Shown: positions 11,101 through 22,607 of the stretch, in pieces
How the letters are laid out: every line of letters begins with the position of its first letter
Numbering within the stretch: the stretch's first letter is position 1
DNA from: Hemileia vastatrix
Taxonomy: Eukaryota > Basidiomycota > Pucciniomycetes > Pucciniales > Zaghouaniaceae
DNA length: 64,000 nt
NCBI GenBank assembly: GCA_030280995.1
Contig: JASXTE010000005.1
Location: 29,184,501-29,248,500, forward strand
Direction: 5' to 3'
Notes under the pieces: model-generated
Databases searched by the model: none
Told to the model about the DNA's origin: nothing
The model's input: only the letters and a program-made list of their open reading frames with translations
Position numbers and translations under genes: made by a program

Positions 11101-12809
11101 AATAGATCAAAAAGAGGCTTTAATGATTTCGATCCAAATCCTTCCATATCAAGCCAAAATTCATTTTCTAGTGCCTCTAGTAATTTCATATATTTGTTTT
11201 CAACTGAAAAGAAAAAATCAAATTCTTCTTCTTACCCTCATTCATCCTCTCAACCTTCGAGAAAATCTAATAAATCAAAAAGTTCTGTTTGGGTACTTCT
11301 ACCTCCGCCAAAAATTTTTAAACGTAAACCTTCTCATCAAGATAGTTTTCATGAGCAGGTCAAGAAAGTAAAAACGGCTGGTCCATCAAAAAGTCACAAT
11401 CAACTTCCTAAAGATATCTGTTTGGATGAAAATGATTCTAGATCCAATTTTTCCAGTTCAAGTAAGTTAAAATGAGCTATTATTAGATGAAAATTGTATC
11501 TCAAAATATTTTTGTAGATCACACCTTTCAGAAATATTCAGATTTATCAAGACCCAAAGTCACTTTGAAACCAGCACAAAACCCAGATGCATCAACAGAT
11601 AATTTGTGTCTACGATCGAGTGAATTTTTAATTGTTCAAACCTGTATCCGCAATACTAAGACCCCTTCATGGCTAACCCATGTTCCTAGTAGTCTAGGAG
11701 AGGCTGGTACAAATCTTAAAGCTGCTGAATGGTTTGTACTATGTAAAATTTACTATGTGGCAGCTTTGATACCAGTTTGGGCTATTGAAAATTCTGACGC
11801 ACGAGAGAAGAAGTTGATTAAATGTCTTTCATTGCTGGTTTCAATAATCAATATTCTGACTTCCTTGGAGATACATGAAGCTCAAATTTCATCTCTTAAA
11901 GGTCAGTTAAAAGATTATATGAAGTGTCTTAATGAATTTTGGCCAGATATCAATATAAAGCCAAACATCCACTTAGCACAACATTTTCCTGAAGTTCTGA
12001 GAAGATTTGGGCCAGCACCATCAACTGCAGCATGGGCCCACAAGCGTATAAATGGAATGTTAAGCTCCATTCCAACCAATAAGAAAACATGTATGTTTTA
12101 CTTAATTAAAGCTACTTAACTTTATTAATTTCATTTTTTTAAAGATCAAATGGACAAGACCATTATGAAAAGGTTTATTTTGACCAGTCAGCTTCAATCA
12201 TTAATGGAAAGAACTAATGATCGATTTGAGAATGAAATGAAAAATGTCTTCAGTTCAGAGAAAAGAAAAATTCCCTCAAAATCATCTCAACTACTGTGTG
12301 AAGACTATGAATTGTGGATAGAGTATCTCAACATGATTGATGGTAAAAAAATATTTTCAAGTATTTTTACGAAAAATCAACCATCTGTTTCATCTCAAAT
12401 TCTATCACCTCAAATTATTGAAGTAGATAACTTGTTACTGGATGGAAAAAACTACTCATTATATTCAACAAATCAAGGAAATGGCAATGTTGAGGTAAAT
12501 TCATCAAAAGGAAATGTTGTTGGGGTTATATTGAAAATGTGGCAGTCAATAACATTTTCAGTTCAAAATTTTATTTTAGTTGGCTTATATGACATTGTGG
12601 ATCCTAAAATTGAAAATCCTTATTTAAAAGCTGGGCGTAATGTTTTTTGGTGTTATGATGAATGGTCAAAAAAAGTAGTTATGAATAGCAAGGAAATTAT
12701 TGGTCATGTTTCAAAAACTACACATCCCAGTGGTTTTGCAAATGTTTTCTCAAATACTTGTTGTATGATATCATTAAAAAATATAGCCAGCAGCTATTCT
12801 GATTTTTAA
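8118..12809 (+). pseudogene. Tnp2-type CACTA transposase, split by an insertion
   Basis: This is a basidiomycete-type Tnp2 (CACTA/EnSpm superfamily) transposase, which would cut and paste the element. Exons 8118-8498, 8567-8757, 9903-11461, 11518-12090 and 12145-12809 join in perfect phase to about 1122 codons once the insertion at 8758-9894 and one copy of its 8-bp duplication are removed. The introns are 68, 56 and 54 bp. Recognised segments are an N-terminal Cys/His region (CICSELGCDKKTF), WDGSVWKEF, LYMDWFNPFGNK, the strongly conserved GITPGPHEPSLDHCNHVITP, CHFCYIS, and a C-terminal region with LEIHEAQ and NIKPNIHLAQHFPEVL. Apart from the insertion I see no stop, unlike the neighbouring elements, so it is comparatively young. 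The start codon is the weakest point. Confidence 0.85.
8758..9894. mobile_element. 1137-bp insertion in the transposase gene
   Basis: It is flanked by ATTGAAAT on both sides (8750-8757 and 9895-9902), and removing it restores the transposase reading frame. It is richer in CpG (GTACGTAACT, CGCTTCTC, TTCGTCGCTGGG) than its host, has no coding capacity that I recognise, and holds a G-run at about 9341-9349. An 8-bp duplication is usual for hAT-like elements, but I see no clear terminal inverted repeats. The family is unknown. Confidence 0.7.
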
Positions 12810-13043
12810 TGTGGTTTTAGAATTGTATATTTTTTGTGGACAATAAATATATATACAAATATTTACTGCCAGTGATTGAGCTAACTAATAAAAGTAAAAA
12901 GTATGGACTCCGAATTTCACTCCATGATTCATGAGAGGCAGTTTTGAACATGGATCACTTGAATTTCTAACCAGGTTACAGCAAGGTTAGTCAGAAATAC
13001 AAAAAAACAACTTGCCTACAAGTCCTCATTTTTCCCCCCTGTG
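12810..13043 (+). repeat. 3' region and probable right terminus of the CACTA element
   Basis: The segment at about 12985-13043 contains ACAACTTGCCTACAAGTCC and ends CCCCCCTGTG. Reverse-complemented, it begins CACAGGGGGG and matches 31541-31600 (CACAGGG, then CAACTTGTAGGCAAGTTG and a T run). It resembles the ends of the MITE at 56309-56569. This suggests a family of termini starting CAC with a subterminal ACTTG/CAAGT palindrome. Confidence 0.55.
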
Positions 13044-13049
13044 CTTCAA

Positions 13050-14937
13050 GAGAATCTGTTGAGGGAAGACCAGAATTGAGAGAGCATAATTTGACTACTT
13101 CAAAGCAATTTAAATCCTCTTCTAGTGAATTGATTGAGCTAGAAGGGTTAGCCAATTGATCATTTAGAGAGAAATAAGATGCTTTCAAGTCATCTGGCAG
13201 AGATTTTTCCTCTAGCAGGACATTGTCAGGTGGGTTGTTTAGCTCCCTATTGACCTACATTGAAGAATCAGAAATATACTTAGTGTGTGGGGTGATCAAT
13301 CCCCATGTCCAATCAATTTCTGGATTCCAATGCATTAAAAATTCATGGCCAAGAATGGTATCGTTCATTCTTGGGGCGTCCAAGAGTGATAATTCCCACT
13401 CGAAGGGGGGAAATTTCCGAAAGTTGAAAACCCATAAAACTTTCTTACTTACCCAATATTTGGGTTCCTCTGATTTGACCAAATAAATTGGAGTTCAATC
13501 AATATCTGTGAATGTTAGCTTTAAATTCTCGGCAAAAGATAAACTGACAAGAGAAATTGAAGCTCCAGAGTCTATAAGACAACTGAAGGGGGTATCCTCC
13601 TAAAAAAGAATGAATCTCAAGCGGTTTAAGGCGACTCCAGTCCTTAAGACATTGATGTTCTGTGCACTGGGAGAGATAAGATATTTTGCTTTGCACACAA
13701 GTAAACTATCTACTAGTATTTTGACCTTCAACTAGTACCTTCTCTATCCTTCAATTTTTTAAAATATTCTAGTTTGTGCTTACCCCCACAATACATACAT
13801 AACCCATTATCTGCTCGTCTCTTCCTCTCAGCTTCTTTAAGTTCCCCTTTTGGATCCAATACCTTACTGATATCACCTGGAGTCAAGCTTTTTGGTTGAG
13901 GTTTATCCTTTCCCTTATTGGGTTTGGATTGAGTTGGCCGTGGGTTTGAAAAAGGTCCCGATTTAAAATTTAGGCCTTGAGATTTGTTGGCGTATTGACA
14001 ATGTTGTAGTAGTCCTTGGTATACGCTTTCAAGTTTGAGGGTTCGATCCATTATATCCATTAAAGTAGTCATCTTCTGACCATGAAGATTTAATTGATCC
14101 AGAATCTTCGAAGGAAGTCCCTTTTTGAAATGATACTTGGGGGCAGCATCATTCAAACCTACTCGAGTTTGAAGTGCTCTGAAGTTTGAGATATATTAAG
14201 AGGCTTTACCATTATCACTCATGTGGAGGAAGTCAAGTTCAATATCCGCGTTGTCAGTTTCATTAGGGTCACCAAACAACGTAAAAAGATGGTCTTTGAA
14301 CTTTTCCAAGTTATTAATGAGTAAATGGGTTTCTGTTGAAGAGAGCATGAGAAGATAAGGTTCAAACAATCTTGCTGCTTTTTTGGCTAGGAATGAAGAA
14401 GCATAAACAACCTTTGATTGGTCGTTGTGGAACAAGAGCTTGCAGGTTTTCAAGAAAGGGCGTAATCTGTCTGGATGTTCTCCATCGAATTTATCAGGAG
14501 ATTTCATGGAAGGAGTTTTGAATTTTGATCCCTCCGAAGACGTTGGATTTGAAAGGGTCTTCATGAAGTCTCATGAAGCCCTTCAGAGAATTAGATGGTC
14601 CAGTTTCCAAAGGTTGACCAGAAGGGTGAGTAGCAGGGGCAGATGGTGCCTCGTGCATTGTATCCTCTCCTTCTTCTTCATCGCTAGAATCATCAAAATC
14701 CTGGGGGATGTCTTCTACAGATTGGACTGAGTGTCTCCGTTCCCTAAGGTCAAGAGGTTCCAGGGAGTGAGTGCAGGAAACAGGCTGTGTGGCTGTTGGC
14801 CTGCCTCTGGCGCAGGCCCTAGTAGTAGCACCTGTAGGAGGAGTGCCTTGAACAGGTGCCATTTTAAAGAATTTAAAACACCTGAAAAAAGGACGTAGTA
14901 GTGCAAAGAATGAGAAATACGGAGAATTAAATTATAC
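13050..14937 (-). pseudogene. Truncated Gypsy gag-protease (second copy of the chromo-Gypsy)
   Basis: This is nearly collinear with 49060-50994. It contains gag from MAPVQGTPP (start 14862), the core KYHFKKGLPSKILDQLNLHG, a CCHC-like knuckle CMYCGGKHKLEYF lacking the last Cys, and a protease DSGAS motif near 13580. It stops abruptly at about 13050, where the CACTA terminus begins, so RT, RNase H and integrase are missing. Stops and frameshifts differ from those in the other copy. For example, the CGA of MDRTLKL is intact here (about 14045) but is TGA in the 50-kb copy, so the two copies decayed independently. A 14-nt self-priming sequence lies at about 14923-14936. Confidence 0.8.
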
Positions 14938-15153
14938 TGTCACAAGATGACCTACACACAAGGTCGAGGGTGTTCCTGGAAGTTATATTGAGATTCTTAT
15001 CAAACATATCTTGAAGCAGTAGCTCTTCCTTTGAGCCATCTTTGAATCACTTCCTTGAACATTTCCTCTGTGCTTTGAAGAAGTTTCTAAACTTCTCCCT
15101 CCATCTCACTTCCAGGAACACCCTCAACCTTGTGCATAGGTCATCCGGTGACA
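14938..15153. repeat. Two LTR fragments in inverted orientation
   Basis: Positions 14938-14984 match the inner end of the chromo-Gypsy LTR (TGTCAC, GGTCGAGGGTGTTCC). Directly after it, about 14985-15153 match the same LTR start in reverse complement, ending GGTCATCCGGTGACA. The two copies face each other, so the 5' LTR of the truncated element is rearranged. Confidence 0.8.
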
Positions 15154-17692
15154 CTACATTGTGTAATGATATTTATTTAATTTTTAAAAAGATACCATTT
15201 TTATCCTATGAGATTTCCCTTTAATTTACACATGAAAATCAAGAAAAAAATGTGAGGCTTTGAAGGATCTATATAATTTGTACTTAAAATGAACAAATTG
15301 TTTTTTTGAGTTAGTATGAATCTAAAAAGAGGATCTGATACCTTTTTTATATGTTATAGTTGTATTAAAATAACTCTTAGTTATCTTCTTAATCTTTAAT
15401 GAAGAAAAAAGAATAATTTCATAATATTAGAAAATCAACATCCAACTATTTTAAATAATCAATTTATTCAAAATGATTCTTCATTTGTATTTGTTTCAGA
15501 AATTTAAAGTATTTAATATATATAATTTTAATATAAGAATATACTTATGTTCACATTTAAAAATGTTTGATAAAAATTTTAAAAAATTACAAATTTTCTC
15601 ACAATTTGACTTAGCTTGAACCACATTTTGAAACAGGATCTCCATTGTGAGTTCAATCTAAGTTCCACCAAAATTGAGATATATTATTTTTGGAAAATGC
15701 ATATATTCATTGAAATGAAAAAACTTTAGTAAAAAAAATGACTCAAAAAGTTTTTTCTTTAATTTAATAGATTATAGAAAAGATATTGAGGAAGATAACA
15801 TACTCATTTTATTAATTTTTTGGTTATCATGACTAATTATTATTTCATGTACAGTAATCATAGAACATAAAATAAAGCAAAAGGTTTACTATATATATCA
15901 ATGTGTTTCATTTTAAATATTTATTTAAATTTTATTTTTGAATTTAAAAATATTATACATCTCACTAAAATTTTTCTGAACTAAATTAAAAGCTCTATAC
16001 ATTCATCTAATAAAAGAAAAAAAATTCATTAGCTCAAAATTTTAATATAGGCTTTTTTATTTTTCCCAACTTGTTTCAAAAGTTTACCCATTTTATTGGT
16101 TTTTTATCTTATGTTTATTCTTAATAAACATTCTGTAAAAGTCTTTGTAAAAAATAAAAATAGTATTTAATGGCTTCTTTTTACACTCCTGCAGATATTC
16201 AGTCTCAATGTTTGGTACTTATTACAAAAATTGAATAAACCAATTTCTTGTATGTATTGAGGGGTACAAATAGAAATAAGCCACTTTTACATGTTATTTT
16301 TGATTGTGGAAAATGAGTGCTGAAATTAGACTGGGTAAACTCTGTTCTTTGGCCGAAAGATGGAGTCCACCTTCAGTTTTTTTCCACCTTGTTTCACATC
16401 CTTTTGAGCTCTATACATGCCTTTTTCTGCCTTTGTATTCCTTCTGACTTCATTCCCATATCTCTTCTTTTTATAAACATCCCAAGGCAGTTACTTTAGT
16501 ATCAAACGTTCATGAGTAAGTTTCCATACTCTTCACTCCTCCCCTCACCTCCCCTTTTACTTTTCACCCCACCCCACTACTCTTGCTTCCCTCTTCATCT
16601 ATACTCACCCTTTTTTCACTCCTCCCTACCCCACCCCACCTCATTCACCTCCCACCTTGACTTTTTCTTTCCACCCTTTAACCTACCAAGCCCTTTTTAG
16701 ATGTCCTAAACCTGTAGCTTCCAAATTCAACCTTCTTTTTCCACATCCCAACCATTTAACCTTGAAATAATCTTGATCCTTTGGCTGCTCACCCAACCTC
16801 TTTGGCTTGTCAACTCACCCCTTTTTTTCCATATAGAGGGAGAGGGGTGAGAAGGAGATCAGTTAAAGTTATTCATAGTGATATGAGATATATATGGGTG
16901 GATAAGGGATCAAAAGGGTTATATGTGTAACAAATTGATTTAGGTGAGGTGAGGTGGTAGGGAGAGGGGTGGTGAAGTGGGATACAAGAGGTGGTGAGGG
17001 GAGAGGACTGGGGAGAGTAGCACTAAATCTATAAGAGTGAGAGAATGTGTGAGGGAAACCATATGTGAAGCACAAAAGAGGGGAGGTAAGTATTAGGAAG
17101 GATAATTTTTAAAGAGAATAAATAATATACATATATAATAAATTATAGAGATTTGAAAATTAAATGGCACAAAACAAAAAAAACTTATAACTATTGTGCA
17201 AAACTTTTTAGCCATATATTTTATCCTTGTTGAAATTTGACACTTATTTTTTTCTATAATGAAGGTAATAGTAAATTATTTTTTTGAAAAAATTGTGACA
17301 ATAAAATATTTTTAAATCTAAAATTATGTTATAAATATTAATTTTTTGGATTGTAAAATTAACAAAATTATTTTTAACATCAATTTTGAACTTTATTTAG
17401 CTTCTGCTAATACTTTAGGCTTGAGAAATACTTAAGAATATATACTTGTACAATGAGAGCAAATATATACTTCAGGAAATTTTCACTAATAAAATTTTGA
17501 TGAAAAGTATCATTTTAATAATTTTTTTTCCTTGAATAACTTTTTATAATATTGGGAGATTCTTTTAAAAATTTATTAGTGAAAAATATTGTAAAACTAT
17601 GCAAAAGGGATTTAGTTCAATTTATACAAAAAATTTTATATTTTTAAAGAAAAAACAAAAAACATTATTTTTCACAATCTTATGGATTTTCC
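15154..17692. other. AT-rich gene desert with paired pyrimidine/purine tracts
   Basis: No gene is seen. From about 16504 to 16700 the plus strand is strongly pyrimidine-rich (repeated CTCCCCTCACC-like words). From about 16850 to 17090 it is strongly purine-rich (GGTGAGGTGGTAGGGAG). The tract sits on opposite strands about 150 bp apart, so the pair may be a degenerate foldback. The rest is A/T-rich. Confidence 0.5.
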
Positions 17693-17949
17693 CACTTTTT
17701 TTTGGTAGTGGGGCTCACTTACTTCAATATTCCTGCAAAAATTCTAGTAAGTCAAGCATCAAGATTTGTTTTGCTAATGATCAACTGTCCTTCAATAAAT
17801 TTTTGAACTAACTTCAAGTTGTGTTCAAATTAAAATCAATATTTCCTCATGATTGTTTCAACAACACCTCAAAGTGTGCTCAATTAGAATTGAATTTGGG
17901 TTCAATGTTTCAGAATTGCTAGCAAGTCTGCCTCCCATTTTTTGTGGTG
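17693..17949. mobile_element. Probable CACTA-type MITE, degenerate copy
   Basis: The right end (GCTAGCAAGTCTGCC, then TTTGTGGTG at 17949) matches the right end of the MITE at 56309-56569, followed by TAT. The interior shares words such as TGTGTTCAA. The left end (CACTTTTTTTTGGTAGTGGGG) is a guess and lacks a matching TAT duplication. The element interrupts the gag reading frame on its right. Confidence 0.45.
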
Positions 17950-19580
17950 TATCTGGCTTTCTCATACAATCTTTGTTGAGTGATTCTAAATTTTGGGCCA
18001 CCAAATTGCCTTTCGATTAGCGCCTTCCATTCATTCCAGTAGTAGTTGATTGCCTCACTCAATACAGATTCAAACCATGATAAGGCCACATCTGTAAAAA
18101 AAAGATATAAATTTTGATGTAATTTATTCATCAGGTAATTTGTATGAAAATTTTAAGTTATCAATTCTCTGAATGAATTGTTGTCAATAAGATTTTGAAT
18201 CCCCATCAAAAGAAGGTTAGTGATCAAACTTAGGCCAGTTATCTTGGTTATTTTTTACTTCCCTAACCTGAATAATATTAAGTAATTCACTTACTTTGGA
18301 AAGATGATCATTTATTTCATCTTTTACTGATTTTCTATTATCAGAGCCTATGACACTATTTTCATATTTAATCATTGGTTTTTCATATGAGTTTTCCATA
18401 TGATGTTGTATTTTCCCATATAAGAGATGTTCTCATTTATTTTTTCATTATTTTTCAAAATATTTGCTGCTTCAATTTCCACTCTTTAGAACATATTCTT
18501 TATTACAGGTATATGAGTTAAAGTATCATTTAAATTTGGAAAAGAAAATTTTAAATGTCCCTCTATGGTAGCTAAAATATTGTGAAGAATGTTCTTATTT
18601 ATCTTGTAAACTCTTAATCTCAGAGGTTAATTTTTTATTATTGTTTATTAATTCATTATTTGAATTTTCAATGATTGTGTAAGGTTCAATAATACACTTT
18701 CAGTATTATTTTTTAACTCTTTAGAGAATTCTTCTAATTTTTCAATTCTTAATAACGATTTGCTAATGATTTTTGATTCCATTGGATTTTATTTCAAAAA
18801 ATATTCAATTTTTTCTGTTTCCAACTCAGAAGCCTCATCATCAGGCTCAAGATTTACTTCATTTGATTCCATTTTAATATCACTAGTATTATCCTGGTGA
18901 TCAATAAAACTATGTACATTTTCATCATGTAAAGACAAGTTTAACATGTTATTTTCAAATGAATAATTTTTTAAATCTTTATCAATTATATCCAATAAAT
19001 CTCTATCAATATAATTACCTATGAGTAATTCATTGTTAGTGTCATATAATTGATCATGAGAAGATGGATGACTTTCCAAATTCTTATTCCATTTCCCCTG
19101 CCTCTCCTTGCCTTTTCCCTGTAAGGGGGACTTCTGGATCCCTGCTGTGGATGGTTTTTGTAATTTTGGGTATACCAGTCCCACTTTCATTTGCTTAAAG
19201 TGATCTTTTGATCCTCTTCTTGGGCTGGAGGTGTTGCTGTTTCCACTGCGGAATTGTTTGATTCAACAATTGTTGGTTGGAGCTTTGTTGACTTCTATAA
19301 AATCCTGTGTTGCTCTTTTCTCCATGTTGTTCATCTGGTCTACTATATTGTTGATTCTTATTTCTAGGGTGATAAGAAGAGTGTATATGGACTGAATTTG
19401 TTCTTGAAAAGTATTTTTTGTTTTATTATTGATACTTGTTTTAAAACTTTTTCCCTTTCCTCCAGAGACATCTGCAGAGTTTTGCTTTTGGTGGGAGAGT
19501 CCTGGCCCTCCGTTTGGATGTCCTGTAACAGGTCTTTCAGTTCTAGGTCTTAAGTTATAAGTTTTATCTTTATTACTCAC
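17950..19580 (-). pseudogene. Gypsy gag gene, decayed, cut by the MITE
   Basis: The start is at 19580 (MSNKDKTYNLRPRTERP). The N-terminus is basic and Pro/Gly-rich, followed by an acidic region (YIDRDLLDIIDKDLKN). The retroelement capsid-like core includes KFDH-PSFDGDSKSY, TDVALSWFESVLSEAINYYW and LIERQFGGPKFRITQQRLYEKA. Gag packages the element RNA. One long frame runs from 19580 to about 18790 with a single TGA at 19263 (CGA to TGA fits). Several further stops and AT-rich gaps follow. The frame ends where the MITE begins (KARYTTKNGR), so zinc knuckle and pol are absent. Its 5' LTR and PBS lie upstream at 20.19-22.6 kb. Confidence 0.7.
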
Positions 19581-20190
19581 AATTTCATTGTTATTGTCAC
19601 ATATTTTGATGTGGAATTTAAATCAAAAATTTAAATATAGTATATTAAAACATCAATAAGGTGTTTTATCAGTATTAATTAACACTAATGAAGACAATTT
19701 ATTTTCTTATTTGTAGGTATTAAGTGAATTTATAAGTTCCAAAATTCAAATATTTTTTAATGTGATTACTTGATATAACTGTTCTACAATATGTAGCTGT
19801 GTTTTTATATTTAAAAAAGAAAATTTGTCAGTAATATTCTTTCTAAATATATAAAGAGTTTTAAAAACCTATAAAAAGGGATTAAGAGTCCTGTATTAAA
19901 AAAACAATTAATCAGTTTTTATTATCTGGTTTATCATCTGCAAAGATCACAAAATTAATTTGGTCTATTTGCAAACTCCCACTAAAAACAATTTTTATGT
20001 TAAATTAGTGGTAAAGTTGTTAATTCAATATCAAAATTTTATTATATAACAGATCTTATTTTTCTGAAATCACTATATAAGTGACCCCAAACTTTTTTAA
20101 TTATTTAAATTGTTCTATAGGGATTTTTTTTACTTATAGCATTTTTTTGAATTTTTACTTACTGGAAGATAACCAACAAAAATTCTTGAG
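19581..20190. other. Untranslated leader of the Gypsy gag
   Basis: No ORF is seen. This AT-rich stretch lies between gag and the PBS of the element, as expected for a leader. Confidence 0.45.
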
Positions 20191-20203
20191 GAAAGGTCCC
20201 CAA
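20191..20203 (-). promoter_or_regulatory. Primer binding site of the Gypsy element
   Basis: On the minus strand TTGGGGACCTTTCC lies just after the LTR end. The plus-strand element at the right edge has CTGGGGGCCTTTCC in the same position (about 62667). Two independent copies with the same sequence next to an LTR end support a tRNA primer site beginning TGGGG. Confidence 0.65.
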
Positions 20204-20204
20204 T

Positions 20205-22607
20205 TTTCAGGCTGAGATCAAGTACAGAGACATGAAATAGCTTGAATATTTAGTTTCCTAGAATATTTAAATGGTCTTATATGAATACTGTAGTACAAAG
20301 CCAATAATTATTAAAATATAACTCAAGATAAGGGTCTCAGTATTTTAAATCTCACTAATTATATATGGCTTACAATCTTATAGTTGGTAGAAAAATAGAT
20401 GTAATAATTCAAATACTACCCAAAGACTTAATAAGTATTATTTATAAGTATTTTAACTGTATTGGTTATATATTTTGATTGTAATGATAAAGAATGTAGA
20501 AAACAAGACCGAAAACACCCTCATTTTATACCCAATCATTCCTCCAATGAACCCCTTGATTTACCAGCCCTATACAGGGCTAATGATGCCTCATTCTAGC
20601 TAATAAAACTTTCCAAAAACATAAATAGTGAACCATAACATAATTAGAATACTATTACCCTCCGAAATCCTGGATTAATAGGGATAATCCATCAAAAATA
20701 AAGAATAAGCAAAAAAGAGAATGTATGCATGTAATAACTTAAAATAAATGACTAAAAAAATAATAACACTAAGTATTGCACAATATTATGGAGGATTAAC
20801 AGTTGAAATGATGAGGCTAATTATAACAATATACTATGTGAAATCCCCACCCAAAAATAATCATTATTGATTGAGAGACCACTGAAAACCCCAAAAAAGG
20901 GTGTGAGATGTGGGGTAACTAAATTCAGTCCTTGGAAGGCGGTTGAACAGGTAAATCCTTGACTGATTTAGGCAAATTTAAGCATGGTAGTGAATTAAAG
21001 CTCCAAGATTGAGGTTATTGATGAAATCTGTCAGTATAGTCTAGTATATAAGTATGATATAACAGTGTTTATTTATGTTCCTACTACTTATTGATAAATG
21101 ATTTAGTGATTAAACCTCAGGGGAAGACTAATAAAATAGTTATACTCAAATAAAACTCACAATACTTGGATTTAAATGCATGTTAGTGGTGGAAAATAGA
21201 TGAATAAAATATAGTTATAGCTTTATATAAAGATAAAATCAATTTATAATGGCTTTATAATATATTTCTGAATGCTTATAATTGTATTGTAGTGTTTGTT
21301 TGAATTGTAGTAATTGAATGATGATAAATAACCGTCAAAATCCCTCTTTACTTATACCCAAATCCACTGTAGTGCACAGACCTTCAATCCAGATGATGTC
21401 ACTGCTATCCCCGGCAATTACAGCACTGTGAGGGCCCATCACCTCCCCATGGCGTCCACTTCAAGAAGTTTCAACACCCAGACCTCCAGTGAGGACCCTC
21501 CATCACTATTAATAATAACAGAGGTCTATACCATAAATAGAAAATCCAGATAAAAGCAGATACCATAAAGAAACAGGTAAAATAAACAGTCAAAAAGAGA
21601 TTTAATGAAACCAAAAGCATATAAAGGAAACAAATAAAATGTCCAAGCCCCCAATAACATCCCCAAGCATCCATATTAACCCAGAAATATCCTTCCAACC
21701 CATAAATCCGTGAATAACCATCCAAGGAAGTAATTTTAGTTGTCCAAACTGGGTGTATGCGCCTGATATAGGTGTCTATGCTTCTGTAGGCATTGTGAGT
21801 CCACTGATTTCGTCCATATGACCTAAAATAAGCAGAAAAACAAAGGTTATAGGCTATTAAGGGGCTAAAAACCCACTTATATACTTAAATATACATAATA
21901 TACTGCATATTTCACTGAATATGAGATTTATGTATACATATAAGCTTATGTATGTCAATAATTACTTCATATCACTTAAGATAAGTATATTATGACTCCA
22001 TTAACACCTTAATAAATATTATTAGGCCATGTATAAGCTATTTAAACTATTATAGGTTATATAATAGAATAATAATTATATATATATATAATAAAATAAT
22101 ATATATTATTATTTTAACCTTATTTTTAAGATATAAGCTTAATTTACTTAAGGTTATCTTATTTTAAGCATAAGAAATACTCAGTCCTAAGGATATTTAG
22201 GCTGACAAAATCAGTGCATATAATAAGGTCAATGCACCTATAATTAAATTAGGACACTAAATAAGTGCCTGTCATCTATTTTGGCATGTTTTCCAACAGT
22301 GGGAATAGAATTTAAGGTAATTATAGTTTGAAAAAGAAAAGTTTTCTAAAAATGAAGCTATTCACATGGGAAAAATGCAGGCAGTATGTGGCAAGTACAC
22401 AGAAGCCATTTCTGGCATAAAAAACACCATATTTGAAAAGTGTTATTTTTATGCATTTTTGTAGCTAAATCAATAGTCCTAATTAATAAAATATGATCTC
22501 TCAAAGTGCATTTTAATATTATTAAATTTATAGCGCATATAGTCAATTTTTAAGTGATTTAAAGCGCATTTCTTGTTTTTTACATAAAACAATGAAAAAA
22601 ACAGCTT
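20205..22607 (-). repeat. 5' LTR of the Gypsy element, split by a solo LTR
   Basis: Excluding 21029-22207, this matches in reverse orientation the right-hand part (about 56706-57910) of the solo LTR at 56172-57910, including the TATA region (GGGTATAAAAGG in that copy). The inner end reads TTTCAGGC, a mutated TGTCAG, beside the PBS. Similarity is lost at about 22607, so the outer end is missing. Confidence 0.7.
21029..22207 (-). mobile_element. Solo LTR (1179 bp), TSD AAATC
   Basis: It begins TGTCAGTATAG and ends GGCTGACA, flanked by AAATC at 21024-21028 and 22208-22212. The 57.1-kb repeat copy shows the uninterrupted site. Reverse-complemented, it starts TGTCAGCCTAAATATCC, like the start of the LTR at 56172, and carries a TATA-like GGGTATAAG. 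It arose by recombination between LTRs of an inserted Gypsy element. Confidence 0.85.
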
